Part shown: piece after piece, positions 25,359 to 32,512 of the stretch | Layout: every line of letters begins with the position of its first letter | How positions within the stretch are numbered: the stretch's first letter is position 1 | NCBI RefSeq assembly: GCF_003626655.1 | Contig: NZ_RBAN01000001.1 | Coordinates: 434,001 to 498,000, forward strand | Length of the DNA: 64,000 nucleotides | Source of the DNA: Micromonospora costi | Lineage (GTDB): Bacteria; Actinomycetota; Actinomycetes; Mycobacteriales; Micromonosporaceae | Direction of reading: 5' to 3' | Translations under genes and position numbers: made by a program | Notes under the pieces: model-generated | The model's input: the letters and a program-made list of their open reading frames with translations, nothing else | What the model was told of the DNA's origin: nothing | Databases searched by the model: none

Positions 25359-26099
25359 TCAGACGGCGATCCGGCCGCCGTCCACGGGCAGCACCGCCCC
25401 GTGCACGAAGCTCGCCCGGTCGCTGGCCAGGTAGACGATCGCCTCGGCGACCTCCTCCGCCGAGCCGGGCCGGCCGGCCGGCGCCTGGGCGGCGAGTTGG
25501 TCGAGGTCGTCGCCCATCGGGGCGGTGCCGCTGGTCCGGGTCGGGCCGGGGCTAACCGCGTTGACCCGGACGCCGTGCGGCCCGTACTCGGCCGCCCACG
25601 ACTTGGTGAGCAGCACCAGGGCCGCCTTGCTCGACCCGTACAGGGCCATGCCCGGCGAACCGAACTCGGCGACCATCGTGCTCACGTTGACGATCGCGCC
25701 GTGGCCGCGCTTGGCCATCTCCGGCGCGAGAGCGGCCACGAGGAAGTACGGCGCCTTGACGTTGAGCGCGTACACGGCGTCGAAGTCCTGCTCGGTGGTC
25801 AGCTCGGTCGGGCCGAACGGGTAGATGCCGGCGTTGTTCACCAGCACGTCCACCGGTCCCGCCAGCTCCCGGGCGCGGGCCGCCAGCGACCGCGCGGACG
25901 CCTCGTCCCGCAGGTCGGCGACCACGAAGTCCGCCCGGCCGCCGGCCGTCCGGATCTCCCTCACCACCTCGTTGCCACGGGTCTCGTCCCGACCGGAGAT
26001 CACCACGTGGGCGCCGCGCCCGGCGAGCGCCAGCGCGGTGGCCCGGCCGATGCCGCTGGTGCCGCCGGTCACCAGCGCCACGGTTCCCTGCAGTTCCAT
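25359..26099 (-). CDS. Short-chain dehydrogenase/reductase (classical SDR)
   Basis: 246 residues. The cofactor motif TGGTSGIG is near residues 11-18, NNAG about 88-91, the catalytic Ser in NVSTMV and the Tyr/Lys pair in YGSSKAA; the C-terminal PVDGGRIAV is typical. An Arg after the first strand (SGRDETR) suggests NADP(H). It lies downstream of a LysR gene on the same strand, with a strong LysR palindrome 101 bases before its start, so regulation by that LysR is expected. Substrate unknown. Confidence 0.93.
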   Translation of the reverse strand: MELQGTVALVTGGTSGIGRATALALAGRGAHVVISGRDETRGNEVVREIRTAGGRADFVVADLRDEASARSLAARARELAGPVDVLVNNAGIYPFGPTELTTEQDFDAVYALNVKAPYFLVAALAPEMAKRGHGAIVNVSTMVAEFGSPGMALYGSSKAALVLLTKSWAAEYGPHGVRVNAVSPGPTRTSGTAPMGDDLDQLAAQAPAGRPGSAEEVAEAIVYLASDRASFVHGAVLPVDGGRIAV

Positions 26100-26199
26100 G
26101 ATCTTCCACCCACATCTCGTGACTGCGACGGTCGGGGCTGTCCCGACCCGTGGGTGTAAGGCGCCGGGGGCCCGCGGCTTTCCCACCTCGCTGGTGGCA

Positions 26200-26222
26200 C
26201 CGCTTATGGCCGCCATAAGCGG
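26200..26222. promoter_or_regulatory. Strong LysR-type palindrome upstream of the SDR gene
   Basis: Perfect 10-3-10 inverted repeat CCGCTTATGG-CCG-CCATAAGCGG with a T-N11-A core (TATGG...CCATA), between the LysR stop (26226) and the SDR start (26099). Confidence 0.7.
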
Positions 26223-26225
26223 CGG

Positions 26226-27125
26226 CTACGCCGGCCCCCGGTACTCCAGCGCGGCGATCAGGTGGCCGAGGTCGCGTCGGCGCGAACTCCCCGGCCAGGC
26301 CGCCCAGGTGCGGCGTACGAGCGGATGCCCGACCAGCGGCGCCCAGGTCAGCGACTTCGGGATCGGCTGCTGCCAGTCCGGCGGCGCCAACGCGAACGCC
26401 CCGCCGGCGGTCACCGCGGCGAGCTTCACGGGCGCGATGAGACCCTGCCCCTCCGGCGGGGTACGGCCCAGGTCGAGGCCGTGGCTGCGCAGGATCGCGG
26501 TCACCTCGTCGTACCACCTGGGGCTTCCGGAGCGGGGGAAGCCGACCCAGTCGAGGCCGGCGAGGGCGTCCAGCCGGATGCCGTCAGGCCCGGCGAGCTT
26601 CGCCGCCTGTCCGGCGGCGAGCAGCACGCCGAGGCGCTCCTGCACGACCAGGACGGCGTCCAGGTCGGGGCCGACCGGGTGCTCCCGCACGAGGCCGACG
26701 TCGAGTTCCCCGGCCCGGAGGGCGGCGAGCTGGTCCGCGGTCGACATGTGCAGGGCCTGGACGCGGGTCGCCGGGTAGGCCGTGGCCAGCCCGGCGAGCG
26801 GGCCGGACAGCAGGTCGGCGGGCAGTTCCAGCGGGATACCGAGCCGCAGCAGCGCCTCGCCCGGGCCGGCGTGCCTCGTCACGGCCGCGACCGCCTGGTC
26901 GTAGCGGGCGAGCACCGCGCGCGCCTCGACGAGCAGGGTCGCGCCCGCCTCGGTGGCCCGGACCCCGGTGCTGCCCCGCACCAGCAGCTGTACGCCGAGC
27001 TGCCGCTCCAGGCCGTTCATCTGCTGGGAGAGCGCGGGCTGGCTCACGTGCAGGCGTCGGGCGGCGCCGGAGAGGCTGCCCTCCTCCACCACGGCCACGA
27101 ACGCCCGCATCTCGCGCAGTTCCAC
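26226..27125 (-). CDS. LysR-family transcriptional regulator
   Basis: 299 residues. Winged helix (1-60): MELREMRAFVAVVEEGSLSG, then AARRLHVSQPALSQQMNGLE; effector domain about 90-295. It is upstream of, and co-directional with, the SDR gene rather than divergent. The palindrome at 26200-26222 just after its stop codon suggests that it controls the SDR gene from there. A divergent DinB gene begins 106 bases away on the other side. Confidence 0.93.
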   Translation of the reverse strand: MELREMRAFVAVVEEGSLSGAARRLHVSQPALSQQMNGLERQLGVQLLVRGSTGVRATEAGATLLVEARAVLARYDQAVAAVTRHAGPGEALLRLGIPLELPADLLSGPLAGLATAYPATRVQALHMSTADQLAALRAGELDVGLVREHPVGPDLDAVLVVQERLGVLLAAGQAAKLAGPDGIRLDALAGLDWVGFPRSGSPRWYDEVTAILRSHGLDLGRTPPEGQGLIAPVKLAAVTAGGAFALAPPDWQQPIPKSLTWAPLVGHPLVRRTWAAWPGSSRRRDLGHLIAALEYRGPA

Positions 27126-27231
27126 GCGCCCATGACACCACGTGCCGCGACGCCGCAGCGCCGAACGGCCGGGGTACCCGTACGGCCGCCGGGTCCCTTG
27201 CGCCGGGTGGCGCGGGCGTACGCTTCGGGCC

Positions 27232-27723
27232 GTGGATCGTTGCGACGAATGCGGATTCGTCTACGCCGACGTGCCGGCCGCCGACCTGCCGCGGCTCCTG
27301 GGCGGTATGGGCGACCGCTACGCCACGGCGTTGGGCGCGGCGAGCGAGCCGCGCCGGCGCCCCGCCGAGGGGGTCTGGTCACCGCTGGAGTACACCTGCC
27401 ACGTCCGCGACGTCCTGCGGGTCCAGGGCGAACGGCTCGTGCTCGCGCTTAGCGTCACCACGCCCGAGTTCCCGCCGATGGGACGCGACGAGCGGGCGGT
27501 CGCCGAGGCGTACAACGAGCAGGACCCGGCGGTGGTGCTCGCGGATCTGGCCGACGCCGCCGAGGCGCTGGCCGCCCGGTTCGCGGGCCTCCGCCCGACG
27601 GACCTCGACCGCACGGGCGTCTACCCCTGGCCGGAGCCCACGGCCCGGACGATGCTCTGGCTCGGCCGGCACACCGTCCATGAGGGAGAGCACCACCTGC
27701 TCGACATCCGCCGGGCCGGCTGA
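27232..27723 (+). CDS. DinB-superfamily protein
   Basis: 163 residues. The N-terminus VDRCDECGFVYADV carries a CxxC pair, as in a group of actinobacterial DinB-like proteins. The four-helix bundle has the putative metal histidines in WSPLEYTCHVRDVLRVQ, GRHTVHEGEHHLLDI. Members act as thiol-dependent transferases (for example with mycothiol) or have unknown roles. The GTG at 27232 lies seven bases after a TACGCT -10 box (27219-27224) with no Shine-Dalgarno, so translation is probably leaderless. Confidence 0.85.
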   Translation: MDRCDECGFVYADVPAADLPRLLGGMGDRYATALGAASEPRRRPAEGVWSPLEYTCHVRDVLRVQGERLVLALSVTTPEFPPMGRDERAVAEAYNEQDPAVVLADLADAAEALAARFAGLRPTDLDRTGVYPWPEPTARTMLWLGRHTVHEGEHHLLDIRRAG

Positions 27724-27767
27724 GCGCCCGTCGCTCACCCGGGTTGGCGCGATCGCCTCCGTCTCGC

Positions 27768-27808
27768 CGAGGTGGCGGTGTCCCGGCGTCCGGGATGGCG
27801 CCACCTCG
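27768..27808. terminator. Bidirectional compound hairpin
   Basis: Outer 10-bp stem CGAGGTGGCG / CGCCACCTCG and inner 6-bp stem TCCCGG / CCGGGA around a CGT loop, between the convergent DinB and MFS genes. Confidence 0.75.
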
Positions 27809-27820
27809 CCCATCCGTGGA

Positions 27821-29023
27821 TCATGCGCGGCTTGTCGCCGGGGCCGCCGCGGTGGGCGTCCCGACCGGGCCGGACGGGTCCCGCCGGCGGGCCGTGGCGG
27901 CCACGGCGGCGACGCAGACGCCCGCGGCCAGGACGAGGCACGGGCGACCGCCCAGGCCCACCGCGACGGATCCGAGCGGGGTGGCCAGCACGATCGGCCC
28001 GAACATCGCGGTGTTGGCGGTGGCGGACACCCGGCCGAGCAGCGCCTGCGGCGTGTGCGTCTGCACGGCGGTGACGGCCGCGACCAGCGCCCACGGCAGA
28101 CCGACGCCACCCACGACGGCCGCAGCCACGAGCCCCTGCGCCCAGGGCAGGCACCGGCCCAGGCACGCGGCGGCGAACAGGAGGGCGCCGACCACGGCCA
28201 CCCGTACGACGCCGTACCGGGACAGGAGGCGGCCGACGACCAGCCCGGCGGCGACCGACCCGGCCCCCTGCGCGCCGAGCAGCACGCCGAGGAACGTGCT
28301 CGGCAGGCCCAGGTCGCCGGTGACGACCGCGTAGCCCGCGGCCGTGGTGAAGCCGGACATGGCGATCGCCACCGCGGCAAGCCCCACCGTCACCCGGGTC
28401 GGCCGCTGTCCGGTCAGGACGCGGATGCCGGCCCGGACCCCGCCACGCGGGACCGGTGCCGGCGGGGGCGGCGTGCGGGCCGGCCGCAGCGCCGCGTACA
28501 GGACGGCCACCAGCGCGGGAAGCCCGGCGCAGAAGACGGCGACGGCAGGCCCGCCGTGCCACGCGTACAGGCCCGCGCCGACCGCCGGGGCGACCAGCTT
28601 CATGCCCTCCTGGGCGCTGGACCGCCAGCCGTTGACGTCGGCGAGTTCACCGGGCGACAGCACGGACGGCAGCAGCGCCGTCTCGCCCGCGTCGATGAGC
28701 AGGTAGCTGATCCCGTAGCCGGCGGACACGACGAAGAGCAGCCAGGTCTGGCCGGGCCCGCGGACAGCGAGCAGGCTCAGGACGGTGGCGGCGAGCGCCA
28801 GGTTGGTCGCCACGAGCAGTGGCCGCCGCGGCGCCCGGTCGAGTAGGCCGCCGAACCACGGGCCGGCCAGCTGCGGGCCGTAGAGGCAGAGCCCGGCGAG
28901 AGCCGCGATGCCGGCGGACCTGGTGAGGTCGAGGAGCCAGATCCCGGTGGCCAGGTTCATGGCGCTGCCGCCGAGGCCGGACAGCACCGAGATCGCCACG
29001 AACAGCGCCGCGTTCCGTCGCAC
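27821..29023 (-). CDS. MFS transporter (MFS_3-like, ~12 membrane segments)
   Basis: 400 residues with about 12 hydrophobic segments. The first helix region ISVLSGLGGSAMNLATGIWL and GLLDRAPRRPLLVATNL (motif A variant D-x-x-P-RR) are typical of the MFS_3/enterobactin-exporter-like branch. GTG start with GGAGGG just upstream. An operator-type palindrome (29096-29120) lies about 75 bases upstream of its start, matching a second one at the promoter of the neighbouring regulator gene, so this pump is probably under that regulator. Cargo unknown. Confidence 0.9.
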   Translation of the reverse strand: MRRNAALFVAISVLSGLGGSAMNLATGIWLLDLTRSAGIAALAGLCLYGPQLAGPWFGGLLDRAPRRPLLVATNLALAATVLSLLAVRGPGQTWLLFVVSAGYGISYLLIDAGETALLPSVLSPGELADVNGWRSSAQEGMKLVAPAVGAGLYAWHGGPAVAVFCAGLPALVAVLYAALRPARTPPPPAPVPRGGVRAGIRVLTGQRPTRVTVGLAAVAIAMSGFTTAAGYAVVTGDLGLPSTFLGVLLGAQGAGSVAAGLVVGRLLSRYGVVRVAVVGALLFAAACLGRCLPWAQGLVAAAVVGGVGLPWALVAAVTAVQTHTPQALLGRVSATANTAMFGPIVLATPLGSVAVGLGGRPCLVLAAGVCVAAVAATARRRDPSGPVGTPTAAAPATSRA

Positions 29024-29095
29024 AGGCCCTCCGAGGGTGAGTCGGGACGACTCAGATCCTCAGAGTTGAGCCGGGCTGAGGCAATGGGGTCGTCG

Positions 29096-29120
29096 CGCTG
29101 TCAACGCGTCGTTGACAGCG
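29096..29120. promoter_or_regulatory. RheA/HSP18-type operator, site 2
   Basis: 11-3-11 perfect palindrome with core TGTCAACGCGTCGTTGACA (29099-29117), overlapping the regulator stop codon and lying upstream of the MFS gene. It could also act as a terminator stem. Core spacing is identical to site 1 at 29585-29603. Confidence 0.65.
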
Positions 29121-29583
29121 CGGCGTCGAGCCGCCGGGCGGCGGCCTCGACGGGCGGCGGCAGTGCGTCCGGGCCCGCCCCGGCCAGGTCGGCGGCGAGG
29201 TGGCGGGCCAGCGCGTACAGCGCGCCCGGCTCGGCGTCGTGGGCGACCGCCGCCGTGGCGCGCACGAGCGCCGCCCGGGGGAACCGGCCGTCCCACCGCC
29301 GGTCCGCGTCGATCCAGCGCTGGAGGTCGCGTACGGCCGCGCGCAGCGCGACGATCCGGCCGGAATAGCCCCGGTCCGACTCGCGCCGGCGGGCCTGGCG
29401 CGCCGCGACGAGGCGCTGCCGGCGCTGCTCGGCGGCCTGGCGGCTGGCCAGACCGAGCGCGGCGGCGACCTGCGCCCAGGTGGCCCCCGCGTGGCGCGCC
29501 CGGTCGATCAGCTCCAACTCCTGCTCGTCGAGCCGCACCCGCGCGGCGCGGAGTTCGCCCAACCGGTCCAGCGCGTCGACCAC
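29101..29583 (-). CDS. HTH regulator of the RheA/HSP18-transcriptional-regulator type
   Basis: 160 residues, mostly helical. The helix-turn-helix at about 30-60 reads ARHAGATWAQVAAALGLASR, then QAAEQRRQRL; this closely resembles the HTH of actinobacterial proteins annotated as HSP18 regulators. The rest is a helical domain (about 75-155). The GTG start follows a TAGCGT -10-like element by six bases, so the mRNA may be leaderless. Two sites with the pattern TGTCAAC-N5-(G/A)TTGACA flank the gene, one over its promoter, the other before the MFS gene. This suggests autorepression and control of the pump. No hsp18/hsp20 gene is nearby. Confidence 0.72.
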   Translation of the reverse strand: MVDALDRLGELRAARVRLDEQELELIDRARHAGATWAQVAAALGLASRQAAEQRRQRLVAARQARRRESDRGYSGRIVALRAAVRDLQRWIDADRRWDGRFPRAALVRATAAVAHDAEPGALYALARHLAADLAGAGPDALPPPVEAAARRLDAALSTTR

Positions 29584-29584
29584 C

Positions 29585-29603
29585 TGTCAACGCTACATTG
29601 ACA
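29585..29603. promoter_or_regulatory. RheA/HSP18-type operator, site 1
   Basis: TGTCAACGCTACATTGACA: a TGTCAA / TTGACA inverted repeat with 7-base spacer, directly upstream of the regulator start codon and covering its -10 region. Confidence 0.7.
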
Positions 29604-29763
29604 CGCCCCGGGTCGCCGCCGCCCGTCCCGGCGGATCCGGCAAGCCCGCCGACAGCGGCCGGTGATCTTCGCCATGCCGGCGGGAAGCGGCGGACGCCCG
29701 GCGTAGATTCGGGGCCACCGGGGCCGGGCTCACCAGGACGCCGCCCGGGAAACGGAGGGTGGC

Positions 29764-30843
29764 ATGGCGGGTACGGCGCAGGCACCGTTGCGGGTCGCGC
29801 TGCTGGGGTACGGACTCGCCGGACGGGTGTTCCACGCGCCGCTGATCGCCGCGACACCGGGGCTGCGACTGCACGCCGTGGTGACCCGGAATCCGGAGCG
29901 ACGGCAGCAGGTGCGGCACGACCACCCCGACGCCCGCCTGGTCGACGACGCCGACCTGCTCTGGCGTACCCCGGACGCGGTCGACCTCGTGGTGGTGGCG
30001 ACCCCCAACCGGCAGCACGTGCCGATGGCCCGGGCGGCGGTGGCCGCCGGCCTCCCCGTGGTGGTCGACAAGCCGCTCGCGCCCAGCTCCGCGCAGGGCC
30101 GCGAGTTGGTGGACGAGGCCGCCCGGCGGGGCGTTCCGGTGACGGTGTTCCAGAACCGCCGCTGGGACGGCGACTTCCTGACCGCCCGCCGGCTCGTCGA
30201 GCAGGGTGAGCTGGGGCGGGTGACCCGCTTCGAGTCCCGGTTCGAGCGCTGGCGACCGGCGATCAAGCCGGGCTGGCGCGAGCTGGGCGACCCCGACGAG
30301 GCCGGCGGCGCCCTGTTCGACCTCGGCGCGCACCTCGTCGACCAGGCCGTGCAGCTGTTCGGGCCGGTCTCGCACGTCTACGCCGAGGTGGACCGGCGGC
30401 GTCCGGGCGCGCAGGTCGACGACGACGCGTTCGTCGCCCTGACCCACGCCGGCGGCGTCCGCTCCCACCTCTGGATGGGTGCGGTCACCCCGCAGCTCGG
30501 CCCCCGCCTGCGCGTCCTCGGCGACCGGGCCGGCTACACCACCTACGGGCTGGACCCGCAGGAGGCGGCGCTGCGCGAGGGGGGCCGGCCGGGCACGCGC
30601 GGCTGGGGCGAGGTCACCCCCGAGCGGTACGGGCAGCTCGGCGTCGACGGCGACCTGCGGCCGGTGCCCACCGAGCCCGGCCGTTACCAGAGCTTCTACC
30701 AGCAGGTGGCGGCCGCGCTGCGCGACGGCCGGCCGATGCCCGTCGACCCGGTCGACGCCGTGAACACCGTGGCGCTGATCGAGCTCGCGCACCGCTCCTC
30801 GGTGGAGGGTGCCGTCCTTCCCGTACCGCCGCCGGCGCGGTGA
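29764..30843 (+). CDS. Gfo/Idh/MocA-family NAD(P)-dependent oxidoreductase
   Basis: 359 residues. The Rossmann domain (about 10-130) has VALLGYGLAGRVFHAPLI, a G-x-G-x-x-G type loop, and the conserved lysine in VVVDKPLAPS (about residue 103). A C-terminal alpha/beta dimerisation domain (about 130-350) follows. GGAGGG five bases before the ATG. The overall pattern, including VFQNRRWDGDFLT, resembles the E. coli YdgJ-like scyllo-inositol dehydrogenase group, so a cyclitol or sugar substrate is plausible but unproven. Apparently monocistronic. Confidence 0.93.
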   Translation: MAGTAQAPLRVALLGYGLAGRVFHAPLIAATPGLRLHAVVTRNPERRQQVRHDHPDARLVDDADLLWRTPDAVDLVVVATPNRQHVPMARAAVAAGLPVVVDKPLAPSSAQGRELVDEAARRGVPVTVFQNRRWDGDFLTARRLVEQGELGRVTRFESRFERWRPAIKPGWRELGDPDEAGGALFDLGAHLVDQAVQLFGPVSHVYAEVDRRRPGAQVDDDAFVALTHAGGVRSHLWMGAVTPQLGPRLRVLGDRAGYTTYGLDPQEAALREGGRPGTRGWGEVTPERYGQLGVDGDLRPVPTEPGRYQSFYQQVAAALRDGRPMPVDPVDAVNTVALIELAHRSSVEGAVLPVPPPAR

Positions 30844-30910
30844 TCCCGGCCCGGGCCCGGGCTCCGCTAGCGTGCGGGTCGGGGCTGCGGCGATGAAGCG
30901 GGGGGGCCGG

Positions 30911-31621
30911 ATGAGCGTCGAGACGTACGCGACGGTGCCGGTGGTGGCGGCGACACCGCTGGACTACTACGTGATCGTCGACGGTTCCGGCGCGACCGCC
31001 GAGGCGGTCGTCGTCGAGGAGTTCGTCCGCGCCCCCGACTGGTGCACGGTCGGCCTCGACAGCGCGGTGTGGACGCCGGCGACCGGGTGGCGGAGCTCCT
31101 CGTCGTTCAGCCGGGGCATGCGTGCCGACGCGCGGCTGCGCGCCCGGGTGCGCCCGGTCCCCCGGAGCGTCGCGGACGCCGCCCACCGGCAGCTCGGTGG
31201 CGGGCCGCTGCCCGGCGAGCCGGGCCTGCGCGACCGGTTCGGCGACCGGCAGGCGTTTCCCGCCGCGGCGCCGCTGCTGCTCGCGTCCCCGGTGGCCCCG
31301 GAGGGCTGTCACGAGCGGCGCGTGTACCGGACCCTCTTCGCCGGGGACCTGCCGGCGGACCGGGCGGCGGAGCTGGCCGCCCGTTGGCCGGCCGGCCACC
31401 ACGCGCCCGCCGGGGTCCTGGCCGCCGGCCGGCGGCGCGTCGGCGGGGACGACCACACCTGGGCGTTGCGCCGGATCGGCGGAGGCGTGGCCTGGGCGAT
31501 CGACCTGACCGTGGCCCTGGCGACCGCCGCAGACCACAGCGTCGGGCCCGTCCTGCACGAGCTGACCACCGCCGTACGCCTGGCCGGGCTCATCCCCGCG
31601 ACGACTGAGCGGTTCGCCTGA
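30911..31621 (+). CDS. Conserved-type hypothetical protein
   Basis: 236 residues with no recognised domain. The start MSVETYATVPVVAATPLDYY is preceded by GCGGGGGGG, a weak ribosome site; an ATG 18 bases earlier is possible. Composition is soluble, with no signal peptide or membrane helix. The first ~70 residues are acidic and aromatic (DYYVIVDGSGAT, PDWCTVGLDSAVW) and the middle is Arg/Ala-rich. Neighbours give no hint. Good codon bias supports a real gene. Confidence 0.7.
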   Translation: MSVETYATVPVVAATPLDYYVIVDGSGATAEAVVVEEFVRAPDWCTVGLDSAVWTPATGWRSSSSFSRGMRADARLRARVRPVPRSVADAAHRQLGGGPLPGEPGLRDRFGDRQAFPAAAPLLLASPVAPEGCHERRVYRTLFAGDLPADRAAELAARWPAGHHAPAGVLAAGRRRVGGDDHTWALRRIGGGVAWAIDLTVALATAADHSVGPVLHELTTAVRLAGLIPATTERFA

Positions 31622-31654
31622 CGGGACGACACGCGCTCCCGGTCTCCTCCGGTG

Positions 31655-32368
31655 TCACCACCGCCCGTCCGCGCGCAGCACGCGTTCGCCGGAGACGTAC
31701 AGGTCGTCGGGGGCGAGCCGCAGCAGGCGTACGGCCTCGGCCGCGACCTGCTCGGGTAGCGCGTAGACCTCGTCGAGGAACTCGTCGCCGACCCGCTCCT
31801 GGAGGCGGGTCGGCATCGGCCCGGGGTGCAGCTGCATCACCTTGATCCGGTTGCTGTGCTGCGCCTCCGCCAGCGACTCGACGAGGCTCGTGCCGTAGCT
31901 CTTGGTCGCCCGGTAGACGGGGATCCCGGGCCGCGGTTGCGTGACGGCGATCGCCCCGACGTACACCACGTTGCCGTAGCCCTGCCGGCGCAGGTGGTGC
32001 AGGGCCTCCTTGAGCACGTACGTCGTGCCGAGGGCGTTGACCTCGACGGCTCGGCGGATGCGTTCGGGCGGGAGGTCCGCCAGGTCCCCGCCGGCCCACA
32101 CCGAGGCGCAGGCGAGCACCCCGTCGATCGTGCCGTACCGCCGCACCACCTCGGCGAACGCGTCGCGGACCTCGTCGTACGCGGACGTGTCGCAGACGCC
32201 GCCGTCGCAGCCCAGGTCGTCGGCCACCGAGGTCACCTCGTCGGGCACGTCGCCCAGTACGACCACCCGGTCCTCGTCGGCGAGCAGCCGGGCCGCGGCG
32301 AGGCCGAGGCCGCTGGTCCCGCCGACCACCACGTAGTTCCGGGCACCCCTGTCCCGTCCGCCGCGCAC
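31655..32368 (-). CDS. Short-chain dehydrogenase/reductase
   Basis: 237 residues. The cofactor loop is VVVGGTSGLGLAAARLLA (about 12-29). The active-site Tyr-Lys pair is in VYRATKSYG (Y-x-A-x-K-like: YRATK) and the Ser/Gly position in YVGAIAVTQP lacks the usual serine, so activity may be altered. The asparagine of the NNAG motif is replaced (ACASVWAG). GTG at 32368 is preceded by GGGAAGG. Substrate unknown; the unusual NNAG and Ser positions are worth noting. Downstream of a long inverted repeat. Confidence 0.85.
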   Translation of the reverse strand: MRGGRDRGARNYVVVGGTSGLGLAAARLLADEDRVVVLGDVPDEVTSVADDLGCDGGVCDTSAYDEVRDAFAEVVRRYGTIDGVLACASVWAGGDLADLPPERIRRAVEVNALGTTYVLKEALHHLRRQGYGNVVYVGAIAVTQPRPGIPVYRATKSYGTSLVESLAEAQHSNRIKVMQLHPGPMPTRLQERVGDEFLDEVYALPEQVAAEAVRLLRLAPDDLYVSGERVLRADGRW

Positions 32369-32431
32369 AGCGGCACCTTCCCCGCTGACCCGCCCCCCAC
32401 ACCCCGGCCCGCCCCTCCCCGGCCCTCCCAT

Positions 32432-32512
32432 CCCCCGCGATCTTGCAGTTTGTGCCCCTGTAACGCGGCGTTCGGGGCTTTTGCCGGGGCAGAAAGTGCA
32501 AGATCGCGGGGG
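32432..32512. repeat. Long imperfect inverted repeat (27-bp arms), REP-like or terminator
   Basis: Arms 32432-32458 and 32486-32512 pair at 25 of 27 positions around a 27-base loop; the core is GCGATCTTGCA. The right arm abuts the FUSC stop codon. The sequence is AT-richer and unlike the coding DNA around it. I recall similar GCGATCTTGCA elements being scattered between genes in Micromonosporaceae, which would make this a dispersed repeat that also terminates the FUSC transcript. Confidence 0.7.
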
